Shown: positions 29,203 to 38,918 of the stretch, piece after piece
Layout of the letters: the number at the start of each line of letters is the position of its first letter
Position numbering within the stretch: the stretch's first letter is position 1
Origin: Aeromonas fluvialis
GTDB taxonomy: Bacteria > Pseudomonadota > Gammaproteobacteria > Enterobacterales > Aeromonadaceae
Assembly (NCBI RefSeq): GCF_000819885.1
Contig: NZ_CDBO01000034.1
Location: forward strand, 70,836 to 121,640
DNA length: 50,805 bases
Direction: 5' to 3'
Translations under genes and position numbers: made by a program
The notes under the pieces: model-generated
Databases searched by the model: none
What the model was told of the DNA's origin: nothing
What the model saw: only the letters and a program-made list of their open reading frames with translations

Positions 29203-29220
29203 TGGAAGGGGCATCTTCCA
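29203..29220. repeat. Small inverted repeat before the RHH-like gene
   Basis: TGGAAG-GGGCAT-CTTCCA, 17 bp before the ATG of the small gene. Either an operator or an RNA hairpin near its ribosome site. Confidence 0.5.
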
Positions 29221-29237
29221 ATGAATAAGGGCAGGTG

Positions 29238-29564
29238 ATGAGAGATAACGAATTAGAAAGTGGAATATCGCAAGGACATATGGGCCAGAAAATGATAGTG
29301 CGTGAAGAGCGAGAGGCGGGTCACCAAAACAATGCCGAGCGACAGCGACAACATGTAAAACGCAAGCAGGAGACCCATACCCGACTGCAATGCTGGATCA
29401 GCCATCGCCATGCCGAGCTGTTGGCCGCTCTGGGTCTTCATCTCGAAGACAGCCAGGCCTCATTGATCGAGCAGGCCATCGATCTGTTCTATCTACATGA
29501 ACTGGGCAGGGAACCCTTTTTTGAAAACACAGTGGCTGAGCAAGTCGAAGAGACCGTTGAATAG
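29238..29564 (+). CDS. Small protein with ribbon-helix-helix-like segment
   Basis: 108 aa. The first 45 residues are charged and Gln/Arg-rich. Residues 47-90 (RLQCWISHRHAELLAALGL then QASLIEQAIDLFYLHEL) match the strand-helix-helix layout of ribbon-helix-helix DNA-binding proteins; the tail is acidic. The start may be the GTG at 29235 or the ATG at 29238, after AGGGCAGG. It is encoded just after the recombinase, so a role as its regulator or directionality factor is a reasonable guess, without direct proof. No named family recognised. Confidence 0.65.
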   Translation: MRDNELESGISQGHMGQKMIVREEREAGHQNNAERQRQHVKRKQETHTRLQCWISHRHAELLAALGLHLEDSQASLIEQAIDLFYLHELGREPFFENTVAEQVEETVE

Positions 29565-29600
29565 ACCCAAGAGTGAAGTCATGGCTATTTGATAAGAGAT

Positions 29601-29633
29601 AAAAAAAGCCAGGTACGAATTCCTTGTACCTGG
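29601..29633 (-). terminator. Terminator downstream of rsmF
   Basis: On the minus strand the stem GCCAGGTAC / GTACCTGGC with a 9-nt loop is followed by seven T. It lies 158 nt beyond the rsmF stop. The intervening sequence holds further hairpins. Confidence 0.88.
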
Positions 29634-29710
29634 CATAGGGGAATTGGCTCCTTGCAGAGCCATGCGCTAACTGGTGTTCGGATTACCTTAAGCTTAGACA
29701 AGGCTCAAGG

Positions 29711-29762
29711 CTTTTCAAGATCAATTGAAAAGTTCAACCGGAGCGAGTCGATGACAGACTCG
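29711..29762 (-). other. Structured 3' region of the rsmF transcript
   Basis: Two hairpins, CTTTTCAA/TTGAAAAG (29711-29732) and CGAGTC/GACTCG (29744-29762), lie between the rsmF stop and its terminator. With the terminator stem this makes about 190 nt of structured untranslated RNA, a candidate 3'-UTR-derived small RNA. Its role is unknown. Confidence 0.4.
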
Positions 29763-29790
29763 TTCAAGTGCTTGTACGCCGAACAGCCCA

Positions 29791-31221
29791 CTAGGCCTTG
29801 AACAGGTTGTTATCACGCACCAGATCGCGGGGAAGGGCGTTCTTGATCCGGCTACCGACCCATTTCCCCATGCCCAAGGTGTGCCCTTGATAGCGGACGA
29901 TCACCTCGCCAGCGCCAGCGTCCTGCTCTGGCCAGACATCCCGCCCCATCATGAATTCCCGCGCATTGGCGCTATCCAGTTCGACTACACCCTTACTCGC
30001 TTTATCGCCATAGGCCAGTGCCCACTCATGAGTGAGGCGATAGCCTTTCTTGAAGGTCTCGGCCAACTTGATGCCGATGCGATCGAAACGTAACTTGCCC
30101 TGCACTTGATCAAACTGCTGGGGAAAGAGCCAGATCTCGTCATTGCGGCCAAACAGTTGACCCTGCGGTGCCACTCCGAAGTTGGCTACAATCTCGCGCA
30201 ACATGGGTTCCGCCTCTTTGGCCGGAAGCGGTGCAAAGGGGAATTTCCCCAGCTTGCCCGGCTTGAACATGGTGTTGGGCACCGAGTGGTGCTTGCGCAA
30301 TCTGGCGACGAAAAAGCCTTCACTGTCGAAGATTTGGGGCCAAACGTGCAGGTATCCTTCAGATGTGCAGGCCTGCTCTGCATGGGGAAACAGGTCTGCC
30401 AGCGAGTCAAAACTCAAGGCATCGCCAAACTTGTCCAGCAGTGACTGACAGACCTCTTGGTTCTCCTGTTCACTCAAGGTGCAAGTGGAGTAGACCAGTA
30501 CGCCACCCGGTTTCAAGGCATGGAAGGCGCTCTCCAGCAACCCTTGCTGCACTGCCGCAATTTCGTCGATGCTCTCGATACTCCAGTTACGCAGCGCATC
30601 TTCATCCTTGCGCACCGTCCCTTCACCGGAGCAGGGCGCGTCTAGCAGGATGGCGTCGAAGGTCTCCGGCAACCACTGGCCAAATACCTTGGCATCAAAA
30701 TGGGTCATGCCCACATTGGTCACACCGCAGCGCTGAATATTGGCGCTAAGCACTTTCAACCGACTGCTGGAAAACTCGTTGGCAACCAGCATCCCCTGAT
30801 TGTTCATCAGGGCGGCGATCTGGGTGGTCTTGGAGCCGGGGGCCGCCGCGGCATCCAGCAACATGCCGTCCCTCTTGATCTTGTCGCTGGCAAAGAGCGC
30901 CGTCACCGGCAGCATGGAGCTCGCTTCCTGAATGTAGAACAGCCCGCTCAAATGCTCGGCAGTGTTACCAAGAGGAACCGTTTCATCGCTGCGGGTCAGC
31001 CAGAAGCCGGTATCACACCAGGGTACCGGGTCGAGCTGCCAACCCAGCGGTTGCATCAGCGCGACGAAGTCGGAGACGGCAATCTTCAAGGTATTGACCC
31101 GAATGCTGCGGCGTAGCGGGCGCCGACAACTGGCCACAAACTCATCCATGGAGAGGTGCGACGGCATGATGGCCGCAATGTGGCGTAAAAAGTAATCGGG
31201 AAGGAAGGTGTTGTCGTGCAC
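29791..31221 (-). CDS. rsmF: 16S rRNA (cytosine-1407-C5) methyltransferase RsmF
   Basis: 476 aa, close to the 479 aa of E. coli RsmF (YebU). Methylates C1407 of 16S rRNA. RRPLRRSIRVNTLKI, the SAM-binding AAAPGSKTTQIAALM, catalytic motifs LLDAPCSGEGTVRKD and VYSTCTLSEQEN (two Cys), plus the C-terminal PUA-like part with RIGIKLAETFKKGYR. It starts at GTG. It follows letB on the same strand, as yebU follows yebST in E. coli. Confidence 0.95.
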   Translation of the reverse strand: MHDNTFLPDYFLRHIAAIMPSHLSMDEFVASCRRPLRRSIRVNTLKIAVSDFVALMQPLGWQLDPVPWCDTGFWLTRSDETVPLGNTAEHLSGLFYIQEASSMLPVTALFASDKIKRDGMLLDAAAAPGSKTTQIAALMNNQGMLVANEFSSSRLKVLSANIQRCGVTNVGMTHFDAKVFGQWLPETFDAILLDAPCSGEGTVRKDEDALRNWSIESIDEIAAVQQGLLESAFHALKPGGVLVYSTCTLSEQENQEVCQSLLDKFGDALSFDSLADLFPHAEQACTSEGYLHVWPQIFDSEGFFVARLRKHHSVPNTMFKPGKLGKFPFAPLPAKEAEPMLREIVANFGVAPQGQLFGRNDEIWLFPQQFDQVQGKLRFDRIGIKLAETFKKGYRLTHEWALAYGDKASKGVVELDSANAREFMMGRDVWPEQDAGAGEVIVRYQGHTLGMGKWVGSRIKNALPRDLVRDNNLFKA

Positions 31222-31317
31222 TGTGCCGTCTCGTAGACCGAAAAAGAGGGGCGATATCCTACCACAAGGCTCAGAGTATTCTGAATCTGAACCCGATGAA
31301 CAGTCAGCGGTATATAT

Positions 31318-31342
31318 AAAAGCCCGACGCAGGGCCGGGCTT
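31318..31342 (-). terminator. Terminator after letB
   Basis: On the minus strand the stem AAGCCCG / CGGGCTT, loop of about 9 nt, then TTATATA. It lies 26 bp past the letB stop and separates letB from rsmF. Confidence 0.75.
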
Positions 31343-31367
31343 GGATGATATTAGCAAAGGGGAGGGC

Positions 31368-33920
31368 TCAGGGCTGGATGTGCGGGCTCCACGCCAACCA
31401 CTCTTTCTCGGCCTGGCCGTAGAGCGGATAACTGTGACCCTCCTTGACGGTTGGGCCCATCTCCTTCTCCGGCGTATTGAAGGCGATGCCGCCAGCCAGC
31501 AGGCTCTGCACGGTCTCCACTTCGATGGTGCCACCGGTCAGGCCAATATCCGCCTTGATTCCGGAGACATTCCAGAAGCGCGAGTTGGCCCGCACCAGAT
31601 GGGCATACTCCTTATCCACATTGACGTCGATCACAACCTCACTGCCATCACGGGCCAGCGCCACCTTACTGACACTGCCTACCATCATTTTACGAAATAG
31701 CAGCGGGCTACCGACGCTCAGACCATTGACAGAGGGGCTCTTGAGGACCAGTGCCAGACCAACCGGACCGACCTTGCTCAAGGGGAAGCGATCTTTTCCT
31801 GCCCCTTTGCCAGGGCGCGCCTCTATAAACGCCCCTTTGATCAGGGTATCAAGGTGCGCAACACCACCCAGCCCCAGTTTGGCTTGCACCAGTGTAAAGC
31901 TGGCACCGGATTGCAAGAAACGCTCGGCGTAGTGGCCATCGAGCTCGGCCTTGAAGATCACCTGGCCCAACGAGGGTTCCAGTTCGATCTCTTCGATTTT
32001 CCCGATATCGACCCCGCGATAGCGGATCGGGCTGCCGATCCCGAGCCCCGGGTTGCTCTGTGCTACCAGTGACAGCTGGCGCACCTTGGCTTTGGCTTGC
32101 TCTTTGGATGCGAACAACTGATGGCTGCTGCGACCACTGGCCAGCCGATCAAACTCGATGGCGCCCCGCAGCAGGGTGCCAAGATTTCCCACCTTGACCT
32201 GCACCCCATCGACTCGCACCTTGGCGTCGATGGCCGGTTTTTTCCAGAACTGGGGTTGCCGGGCGAGGAGAGGGGCATACACGCCATCTATTTCGAGCTC
32301 GATCTCGACCCCCTTTTTGGCGACGTGCACCTGTTTGACCTTACCCGCGGCCAGCCCCAGATAGAGCACTGGTGAGCCAATGCCAATACCATCGGCCTGA
32401 TCCGCTTTGAGCAACCAGCGCTGGGGCTTGGCATCACGGGCCCCCAGCAGTGCCAGCTCCTGACTCGGGTAGAGACGATTAATCCGCGCACCACTGCTGG
32501 CTTGGAGCAGCTTGATCCCGCCACCTAACCAGGCACTGGCCGGACTGGTTTCCACCTTGATGCCGCTCAGATCGGCATCGATCTGCAGCGGGGCGGCGCG
32601 ATAAAAGCGGGCGCGGTTGAGCAGATGGCCATAATCTGGCGCCATCACCAGCTCGACGCTGGCATTGGCGTGCGCATCCAGGGTGAGCTGGCTGATGCGG
32701 CCCACCTGCAATCCCTTGTACCAGACCGGGGCATCCTGATTGAGCCCGGCCAGATCGTCAGCCTGCAGCGTCACCTTGGTGCCATTTTGCGGGGCCCTAT
32801 CGGTCAGCGCCATTTTGCCAACCTGCTTGCCTGGCACATAGTCGAGGCGAATGGCCGGGCCGGTGAGCAGGCGATCGGCATACTTGACACCGGTCGGGGA
32901 GAGACCAACGCTCTCCCACACCAGCTGGCTCTTGTCGGTGATCCGGTAAGCCTGTTCAGGGTTGAACAGCGCCGTTACCACCCGTCCCTTGTCAGTGAGA
33001 CGAATGGGGTCGACTCGACCAATCTCAATCCCCTCATAGAGGATTGGCATCCCCTCCTTAACCGGAAGATCTCCCGCCAGGATCTCTATCCGTTCACCTC
33101 TGGCAGCATCAGCCAACCCTTTATAAAGAGTGAAGGTCTGGCCTTGCTCAGGCTCGGGTGAATGTTTGGGAGAGTCAAAGGCAATACCGCCGCTGAAGAT
33201 GGAGGTGAGGCTACCTGCCTCCACGTTCACCCCGGCCAGACTGAAGGATCCCTTGATGCCGCTGATATTCCAGAAGCGGGTATCGGCTCTGACCAGATGT
33301 TCAAAACGAGGCTCGATCACCAGATCCAGAATAACGCTTTGGCTGTCCTGACCAAGGCGGGTATTGATGACGCTGCCTACCTCGATACCACGAAAATAGA
33401 GCTTGGCGCCAATGCCGACCGAACCCAGCGAATCGGCGGTCAGGTGCAACATCCGTCCCTGTGCCTGATAGCCGGGGGGAGGGCCCTCCAGCGCATCGAA
33501 GGTCGCCTCCGGCGGATTGCTTTCACGCCCCGGCTGCACGTTGATGTAGTTGCCGGAAACCAGGGTGTCGAGTCCGGAGATCTCGGTCAGCGACGCCTTG
33601 GGGCTCACCAGCCAGAAATCGGAACCCTTGCGGATCAGCGGTCTGGCAGGGCTGTCAATCTTGACCATCACCGCAATCTTGCGGCCATCTTCAGCCAGCT
33701 CCAGCTCCTGTACCACACCGATAGCCACCCCCTGATAACGCACTTGGGTTTTACCTGGCAAGATGCCGTTGCCCTGCGCGAAATTGATCTGGATAAGCTG
33801 ACCACGGTTCAGTACCTGCTGATAGAGAAAGCCACCTGCCAGCAGCAGGGCTATCAGGGGCAACAGCCAGACCGGCGATAGCCAGCGACGCTTTTCAATG
33901 ACGGGTTGAGCCCCGATCAT
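31368..33920 (-). CDS. letB: LetB (YebT), multi-MCE lipid transport protein
   Basis: 850 aa, against 877 in E. coli. One N-terminal membrane helix (WLSPVWLLPLIALLLAGGF, about 13-32) then seven MCE domains, recognisable by repeated cores such as GIGAKLYFRGIEVGSV, KEGMPILYEGIEIGRV, GIGSPVLYLGLAAGKV, GIGSPIRYRGVDIGKI and SVGSPLLFRKMMVGSV. LetB rings stack into a periplasm-spanning tube that carries lipids between inner and outer membranes with LetA. The ATG has AGGAGT upstream and follows the letA genes by 55 bp. Confidence 0.94.
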   Translation of the reverse strand: MIGAQPVIEKRRWLSPVWLLPLIALLLAGGFLYQQVLNRGQLIQINFAQGNGILPGKTQVRYQGVAIGVVQELELAEDGRKIAVMVKIDSPARPLIRKGSDFWLVSPKASLTEISGLDTLVSGNYINVQPGRESNPPEATFDALEGPPPGYQAQGRMLHLTADSLGSVGIGAKLYFRGIEVGSVINTRLGQDSQSVILDLVIEPRFEHLVRADTRFWNISGIKGSFSLAGVNVEAGSLTSIFSGGIAFDSPKHSPEPEQGQTFTLYKGLADAARGERIEILAGDLPVKEGMPILYEGIEIGRVDPIRLTDKGRVVTALFNPEQAYRITDKSQLVWESVGLSPTGVKYADRLLTGPAIRLDYVPGKQVGKMALTDRAPQNGTKVTLQADDLAGLNQDAPVWYKGLQVGRISQLTLDAHANASVELVMAPDYGHLLNRARFYRAAPLQIDADLSGIKVETSPASAWLGGGIKLLQASSGARINRLYPSQELALLGARDAKPQRWLLKADQADGIGIGSPVLYLGLAAGKVKQVHVAKKGVEIELEIDGVYAPLLARQPQFWKKPAIDAKVRVDGVQVKVGNLGTLLRGAIEFDRLASGRSSHQLFASKEQAKAKVRQLSLVAQSNPGLGIGSPIRYRGVDIGKIEEIELEPSLGQVIFKAELDGHYAERFLQSGASFTLVQAKLGLGGVAHLDTLIKGAFIEARPGKGAGKDRFPLSKVGPVGLALVLKSPSVNGLSVGSPLLFRKMMVGSVSKVALARDGSEVVIDVNVDKEYAHLVRANSRFWNVSGIKADIGLTGGTIEVETVQSLLAGGIAFNTPEKEMGPTVKEGHSYPLYGQAEKEWLAWSPHIQP

Positions 33921-33975
33921 ACTGACTCCTTATTGGCTGGATTAAACAGCACATCACACAAAAATCGAGAATTCA

Positions 33976-34578
33976 TCAACAGGCCGCCTTGTCCCACAGT
34001 AAACGGGTGTCTAACATGCGCGCCGACATCATGGTCAGCACCACCACGCAGGCAAAGGCAGTGGCTCCCGGACCCGCGCGAACACTCAACATGACACCAC
34101 GATCGACCAGCGCCACCATCAGCGAGATGACGAACAAGTCCAGCATCGACCAGCGACCGATAAAGTCGATGACCCGATACATCAACAATTGTCGCTTGCG
34201 CCGCACCGGTTTGGCCCGCTGCAACTGCCAACAAATCCAGCCAAGCCCCACTATTTTACCTACCGGCACCACAATACTGGCGGTGAGCACTATGGTGGCG
34301 ATTCCGCCCATCTTGCTACGATAGAGAGCTATGATCCCGCTGAAGATGGTATCTGACTGCAGTAACCCCTTATTGTAAAAATGGGTGATTGGCAAGAGGT
34401 TGGCAGGTAACAGCATGAAGGTGGCGAGCGCCAGCAAGCCCCACGACCAGGCAAGGGAGCGTGGAATACGTACCTGCAGTTTACTGTTGCAACGGGGACA
34501 GACAGTCCCGGCTTGGTAGCGTGCCAGCAAGCCACAAGCATGGCAGCGGCAGAGCCCCATCTCACGGGCGCTGGTCAT
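33976..34578 (-). CDS. PqiA-type membrane protein, equivalent of the LetA C-terminal half
   Basis: 200 aa. A zinc-ribbon-like N-terminus (CRCHACGLLARY...VCPRCNSKL) and four membrane segments including LLALATFMLLPANLLPI and RWSMLDLFVISLMVALVDRG, which is the PqiA domain signature. It matches the second half of E. coli LetA (YebS). It has its own ATG and a good ribosome site (AAAGGAG, 7 nt before), and overlaps the preceding gene by 17 bp. So LetA here is made as two proteins. Confidence 0.88.
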   Translation of the reverse strand: MTSAREMGLCRCHACGLLARYQAGTVCPRCNSKLQVRIPRSLAWSWGLLALATFMLLPANLLPITHFYNKGLLQSDTIFSGIIALYRSKMGGIATIVLTASIVVPVGKIVGLGWICWQLQRAKPVRRKRQLLMYRVIDFIGRWSMLDLFVISLMVALVDRGVMLSVRAGPGATAFACVVVLTMMSARMLDTRLLWDKAAC

Positions 34579-35185
34579 GTGTCGACTCCTTTAACGGGAT
34601 CCGCGCCCAGTAGGGAGCGGGGTCAAACAGGATCAACAGCGTCATGTTGAGCAACATCAGAATGCCGAGGCTAAGCAGCCCGCCACCGAGGCGCACATCG
34701 GCGATGTCGACCAGCTTGAACAGGGCGACCAGCAGGCTGACGATATAGACCTCCAACATGGCCCAGTGGCGAAACATCTCTACCGCCTTGAGGGTGGAGG
34801 CCAGGATATGCCAGCGTTTGGCCAGACCCGATGCCAGTGCAAAAATCCCCGCCAATAATCCTACCGGCGCCAGCACGGCGCACCAGAGCACCAGGCTGGC
34901 AACCCACCATTCACCTTCGCCAAACAGCACCAGGATACCGCGCAGCAGGTCGGCGTCGGTGTTGACCCCCGCCAGCCGCAGATAGATCAACGGCTCAAAA
35001 AACGCGGAGGGCAGCAACAAAAAACCGGTGATAGTCAGGGCCATTAACTGGGAAGGACGAAAGGCATAACGACCATAGAGATGCTGATGACAACGTGGGC
35101 AGTGGGCATGGCGACCCAATGGCAGAGCCTTGCGCTGGATCAGTAAGTCACACGCCGGGCAGACGATCACGGAACCGGGCTCCAT
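34562..35185 (-). CDS. PqiA-type membrane protein, equivalent of the LetA N-terminal half
   Basis: 207 aa. Four Cys in a zinc-ribbon pattern (VCPACDLL and HCPRCHQHL), then a PqiA domain of four membrane segments with [18 protein letters not shown] and [20 protein letters not shown]. It matches the first half of E. coli LetA. The ATG at 35185 puts the zinc ribbon near the N-terminus as in homologues; the frame stays open to 35266. First gene of letA-letA-letB, divergent from prpB. Confidence 0.87.
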   Translation of the reverse strand: MEPGSVIVCPACDLLIQRKALPLGRHAHCPRCHQHLYGRYAFRPSQLMALTITGFLLLPSAFFEPLIYLRLAGVNTDADLLRGILVLFGEGEWWVASLVLWCAVLAPVGLLAGIFALASGLAKRWHILASTLKAVEMFRHWAMLEVYIVSLLVALFKLVDIADVRLGGGLLSLGILMLLNMTLLILFDPAPYWARIPLKESTHDQRP

Positions 35186-35271
35186 TATACGACTCAACCT
35201 GTTGAAGGAATTGGTGAAATTTACCTTAAAACCGTTTCTCTGTCTTGCCTGCCGCATGAATGTCACGAAAG

Positions 35272-35289
35272 TATAATTGACGTTAACGT
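35272..35289 (+). promoter_or_regulatory. prpB -10 element with overlapping palindrome
   Basis: A consensus TATAAT (35272-35277) is followed by the 10-bp perfect palindrome ACGTTAACGT (35280-35289) and another ACGT three bases later. Transcription would start inside the palindrome, so a repressor bound there could shut prpBCD. No good -35 at 16-18 bp; TTGCCT lies 21 bp upstream. Confidence 0.55.
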
Positions 35290-35335
35290 AAACGTGATAT
35301 TAGATGGCCAGACTAGACAGGTGAAAGGAGTCATG

Positions 35336-36223
35336 ATGTCCAGTTTGTCCCCCTCGGCAGGTCTGCGCTTTCGCACCGCCATCGCCAATGAACGTCCCCT
35401 GCAGATCGTCGGCACCATCAATGCCTACATGGCGCTGATGGCCGAGCGCAGCGGTTTTCAAGCCCTTTATCTCTCCGGTGCCGGGGTGGCCAACGCCTCC
35501 TACGGCTTGCCGGATCTCGGCATGACCTCCCTCAACGACGTGCTGATCGATGCCGAGCGGATCACAGCGGCGACCCGAGTGCCGCTACTGGTCGATATCG
35601 ATACCGGCTGGGGCGGGGCATTCAATATCGCCCGCACCATTCGCGCGTTCGAGCGCGCCGGGGTTGCCGCCGTCCATATGGAAGATCAGGTGGCCCAGAA
35701 GCGCTGCGGCCACCGTCCCAACAAGGCGGTGGTGTCGCTGGAGGAGATGTGCGATCGGATCAAGGCTGCGGTGGATGCCCGCGAGAATAGCGAGTTCGTC
35801 ATCATGGCCCGCACCGATGCGTTGGCGGTGGAAGGGGTTGGCCCGGCGCTGGAGCGTGTCGCCGCCTACGTGGCTGCCGGCGCCGACATGATCTTCGCCG
35901 AAGCAGTGACCGAGCTGGCCCAGTACGACCAGTTCAAGCAGGCTGCCGGAGTGCCCATCCTCGCCAACATGACCGAGTTCGGCAAAACCGAGCTGTTCGA
36001 CAAGGAGGAGCTCGCCGCCCACGGCGTCGACATGGTGCTCTACCCCTTGAGTGCCAACCGGGCCGCCAATCAGGCTGCCCTCAACGTCTATCAACATATT
36101 CGCCAGGATGGCCATCAACGGGCCGTCGTCGACACCATGCAGACCCGGGAGTTGCTCTACGACTTCCTCGGTTATCACCACTACGAACAGACACTGGATC
36201 GTCTGTTTACATCCAGGGACTAG
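35336..36223 (+). CDS. prpB: 2-Methylisocitrate lyase
   Basis: 295 aa. Cleaves 2-methylisocitrate to pyruvate and succinate, the last step of propionate breakdown by the methylcitrate cycle. ICL/PEPM barrel with [17 protein letters not shown] metal-binding motif (VDIDTGWGG) and the catalytic KRCGH loop (122-126). Two ATGs at 35333 and 35336; the second has better spacing from AGGAG and gives the usual length. Confidence 0.96.
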   Translation: MSSLSPSAGLRFRTAIANERPLQIVGTINAYMALMAERSGFQALYLSGAGVANASYGLPDLGMTSLNDVLIDAERITAATRVPLLVDIDTGWGGAFNIARTIRAFERAGVAAVHMEDQVAQKRCGHRPNKAVVSLEEMCDRIKAAVDARENSEFVIMARTDALAVEGVGPALERVAAYVAAGADMIFAEAVTELAQYDQFKQAAGVPILANMTEFGKTELFDKEELAAHGVDMVLYPLSANRAANQAALNVYQHIRQDGHQRAVVDTMQTRELLYDFLGYHHYEQTLDRLFTSRD

Positions 36224-36234
36224 GAGGAAAGGCA

Positions 36235-37362
36235 ATGGGACAGCAAAAACCGTTGGGTGGCGCCGGCCTGCGTGGCCAGAGCGCGGGGGAGACCAGTATC
36301 TGCACCGTAGGCAAGAGCGGCACCGGGCTCACCTATCGCGGCTATGACATCCAGGAGCTGGCCGACGGCGCCCAGTTCGAGGAGGTCGCCTATCTGCTAC
36401 TCAAGGGCGAGCTGCCGGACGAGCAGCAGCTCGAGGATTACAAACAGACCCTGCGCCGCTTGCGCACCTTGCCTCAGCCGCTGCTGGAAGTGCTGGAACG
36501 CATTCCCGCCGATGCCCATCCCATGGATGTGCTACGCACCGGCTGCTCCATGCTCGGCGATCTGGAGCCGGAAGATGGTTTCGAGCATGAACACGAAGTG
36601 GCGGATCGGCTGCTGGCCGCCTTCCCGGGCATTCTTATCTATTGGTACAAGTTCAGCCATGAAAGGGTACGCATCGCCCTCGATACCGATGAAGCGTGTA
36701 TCGGCGGCCACTTTCTCGCACTGCTGCACCAGAAGGCGCCAAGCGAGCTGGAGCGTCGGGTGATGCATGTCTCCCTCATCCTCTACGCCGAGCATGAGTT
36801 CAACGCCTCCACCTTTGCAGCGCGGGTTTGCGCCTCGACGCTCTCTGACATGTTCTCCTGCATCACCGCGGCCATCGGCACCCTGCGCGGCCCGCTGCAT
36901 GGCGGTGCCAACGAGGCCGCCATGGCGATGATCGAGCCCTGGCAGGATGAGGCCCAGGCGCGGCGCGAGCTGCAGGCCAAGCTGGCGGCCAAGGAGAAGA
37001 TCATGGGCTTTGGCCACGCCGTCTATCGCACCTCGGATCCGCGCAACGTCATCATCAAGGGGTGGTCGGCCAAGCTGGCAGCAGCGGTGGGGGATGATCG
37101 GCTCTACCGCGTCTCCTGCGAGGCGGAGAAGGTGATGTGGGAGGAGAAAGAACTCTTCCCCAATGCCGACTTCTTCCACGCCAGTGCCTATCACTACATG
37201 GGGATCCCGACCAAGTTGTTCACGCCTATCTTCGTCTGTTCGCGGGTCACCGGCTGGTGCGCCCATGTGATGGAGCAGCGCGAGCACAACCGGATCATCC
37301 GCCCGAGCGCCGACTACGTCGGTCCGGCCCCCCGTCACTTTGTCTCCCTACAACAACGATAA
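36235..37362 (+). CDS. prpC: 2-Methylcitrate synthase
   Basis: 375 aa. Condenses propionyl-CoA with oxaloacetate. Citrate synthase fold with the active-site His in [13 protein letters not shown], the second His in [13 protein letters not shown] and the Asp in [17 protein letters not shown]-terminal [23 protein letters not shown] is an excellent ribosome site, 11 bp after prpB. Confidence 0.96.
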   Translation: MGQQKPLGGAGLRGQSAGETSICTVGKSGTGLTYRGYDIQELADGAQFEEVAYLLLKGELPDEQQLEDYKQTLRRLRTLPQPLLEVLERIPADAHPMDVLRTGCSMLGDLEPEDGFEHEHEVADRLLAAFPGILIYWYKFSHERVRIALDTDEACIGGHFLALLHQKAPSELERRVMHVSLILYAEHEFNASTFAARVCASTLSDMFSCITAAIGTLRGPLHGGANEAAMAMIEPWQDEAQARRELQAKLAAKEKIMGFGHAVYRTSDPRNVIIKGWSAKLAAAVGDDRLYRVSCEAEKVMWEEKELFPNADFFHASAYHYMGIPTKLFTPIFVCSRVTGWCAHVMEQREHNRIIRPSADYVGPAPRHFVSLQQR

Positions 37363-37372
37363 GGAAGTCACG

Positions 37373-38818
37373 ATGTCCGCCAACGTCGACGTCAACCACA
37401 GACCAAACCCCGATCAGGTGCTGGTCGATATTGCCGATTATGTCTGCAACCACCCCATTACCAGCGAGGCGGCCCTCGACACCGCCCGTTACTGCCTGAT
37501 GGATACCCTTGGTTGTGGCCTGCTGGCTTTACGCTTTCCGGAGTGTACCAAGCACCTTGGCCCCATCGTCCCCAGCACCGTCGTGCCCCATGGTGCTCGG
37601 GTGCCCGGCACCCAGCTCTGCCTCGACCCGGTCAAGGCGGCCTGGGATATTGGTGCCATCATCCGCTGGCTCGATTACAACGACACCTGGCTGGCCGCCG
37701 AGTGGGGTCATCCATCCGACAATCTGGGCGGCATTCTGGCCACTGCCGACTGGCTCTCCCGTACTCGCGTGGCCGAGGGCAAGGCGCCGCTCACCATGGC
37801 CGAGGTGCTGGTGGCCATGGTCAAAGCCCACGAGATCCAGGGGGTGCTGGCGCTCGAGAACTCCTTCAACCGGGTCGGTCTCGATCACGTGGTGCTGGTC
37901 AAGGTCGCCAGCACCGCCGTGGTGACCCACATGCTGGGGGGAACCCGCGATCAGGTGATCGATGCGGTCTCTCAGGCCTGGGTCGATGGCCAGAGCCTGC
38001 GTACCTACCGCCATGCCCCCAACGCGGGTTCCCGCAAGAGCTGGGCAGCGGGAGATGCCACCTCTCGTGCAGTGCGCCTCGCCCTTATCACCATGAGCGG
38101 CGAGATGGGCTATCCCGGCGTGCTGAGCGCACCAAAATGGGGCTTCTACGACGTGCTGTTCAAGGGCAACCAGTTCGCCCGGCATCAGGGGTACGGCAGC
38201 TATGTGATGGAGAACGTGCTGTTCAAGATCGCCTATCCCGCCGAGTTCCATGCCCAGACTGGGGTGGAGTGCGCCATGAAGCTCCATGGCGAGGTGAAGG
38301 GGCGGCTCGACGAGATCGACCGTATCGAGCTCACCACCCATGAGTCGGCCATTCGCATCATCAGCAAGGTCGGCGCCCTCAACAACCCCGCCGATCGGGA
38401 TCACTGCCTGCAGTACATGGTAGCGTTGCCGCTGATCTTCGGTCGCCTTGTCGCCGAGGATTACGAGGACGATGTGGCCGCTGATCCCCGTATCGACGGG
38501 CTACGCGACAAGATGGTGGTGCAGGAGGACAAACGCTACAGCCGCGAATATCTGGAGGCAGACAAGCGTTCAATAGCCAACGCCATCCAGATCTTCTTCA
38601 AGGACGGCTCTCATACTGCCAAGGTGGAGGTGGAGTACCCGGTCGGCCATCGTCGCCGTCGGGAGGAGGGGATCCCGCTGCTGGTGGAGAAATTCCAGCA
38701 CAATCTGGCCACCCGCTTCCCGGCCAAACGGGTCAACGACATCCTCGCCCTCTGTCAGGATGGGCCGCGCCTTGCCGACACCCCAGTACACGCTTTTATG
38801 GATCTGCTGGTGATCTGA
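37373..38818 (+). CDS. prpD: 2-Methylcitrate dehydratase
   Basis: 481 aa MmgE/PrpD family enzyme that dehydrates 2-methylcitrate. [61 protein letters not shown] and [16 protein letters not shown] all match PrpD. The ATG at 37373 follows AAGGAAG. Last gene of prpBCD. Neither prpE nor an activator or repressor gene is adjacent. Confidence 0.95.
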   Translation: MSANVDVNHRPNPDQVLVDIADYVCNHPITSEAALDTARYCLMDTLGCGLLALRFPECTKHLGPIVPSTVVPHGARVPGTQLCLDPVKAAWDIGAIIRWLDYNDTWLAAEWGHPSDNLGGILATADWLSRTRVAEGKAPLTMAEVLVAMVKAHEIQGVLALENSFNRVGLDHVVLVKVASTAVVTHMLGGTRDQVIDAVSQAWVDGQSLRTYRHAPNAGSRKSWAAGDATSRAVRLALITMSGEMGYPGVLSAPKWGFYDVLFKGNQFARHQGYGSYVMENVLFKIAYPAEFHAQTGVECAMKLHGEVKGRLDEIDRIELTTHESAIRIISKVGALNNPADRDHCLQYMVALPLIFGRLVAEDYEDDVAADPRIDGLRDKMVVQEDKRYSREYLEADKRSIANAIQIFFKDGSHTAKVEVEYPVGHRRRREEGIPLLVEKFQHNLATRFPAKRVNDILALCQDGPRLADTPVHAFMDLLVI

Positions 38819-38864
38819 CCGATCTTATATTGGCCAACATATCGGCAAACAGCGATAAACGAAC

Positions 38865-38890
38865 AGCGGGCCCGTCGGCCCGCTTTGTTA
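38865..38890 (+). terminator. Terminator after prpD
   Basis: An 8-bp stem AGCGGGCC / GGCCCGCT, loop CGTC, followed by TTGTTATT. Confidence 0.85.
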
Positions 38891-38918
38891 TTGTGGCGGC
38901 GGCTCCCTCGCCTGAGCC

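Noticed and set aside
27805-29790. Flanking direct repeats (att sites) of an integrated element around the 28-29 kb recombinase
   Set aside because: No matching repeat pair could be found by eye at both ends; only internal repeats were seen.
33976-35185. Frameshifted LetA pseudogene
   Set aside because: The downstream half has its own ATG and AAAGGAG at good spacing, and both halves keep complete zinc ribbons and membrane segments.
35221-35300. Sigma-54 promoter for prpBCD
   Set aside because: No GG-N10-GC pair with proper TGGCAC/TTGC elements; a TATAAT box is present instead.
37513-38343. A 276-codon frame inside prpD
   Set aside because: Arg/Gly/His-rich shadow of the GC-rich prpD frame; prpD itself is intact and recognisable.
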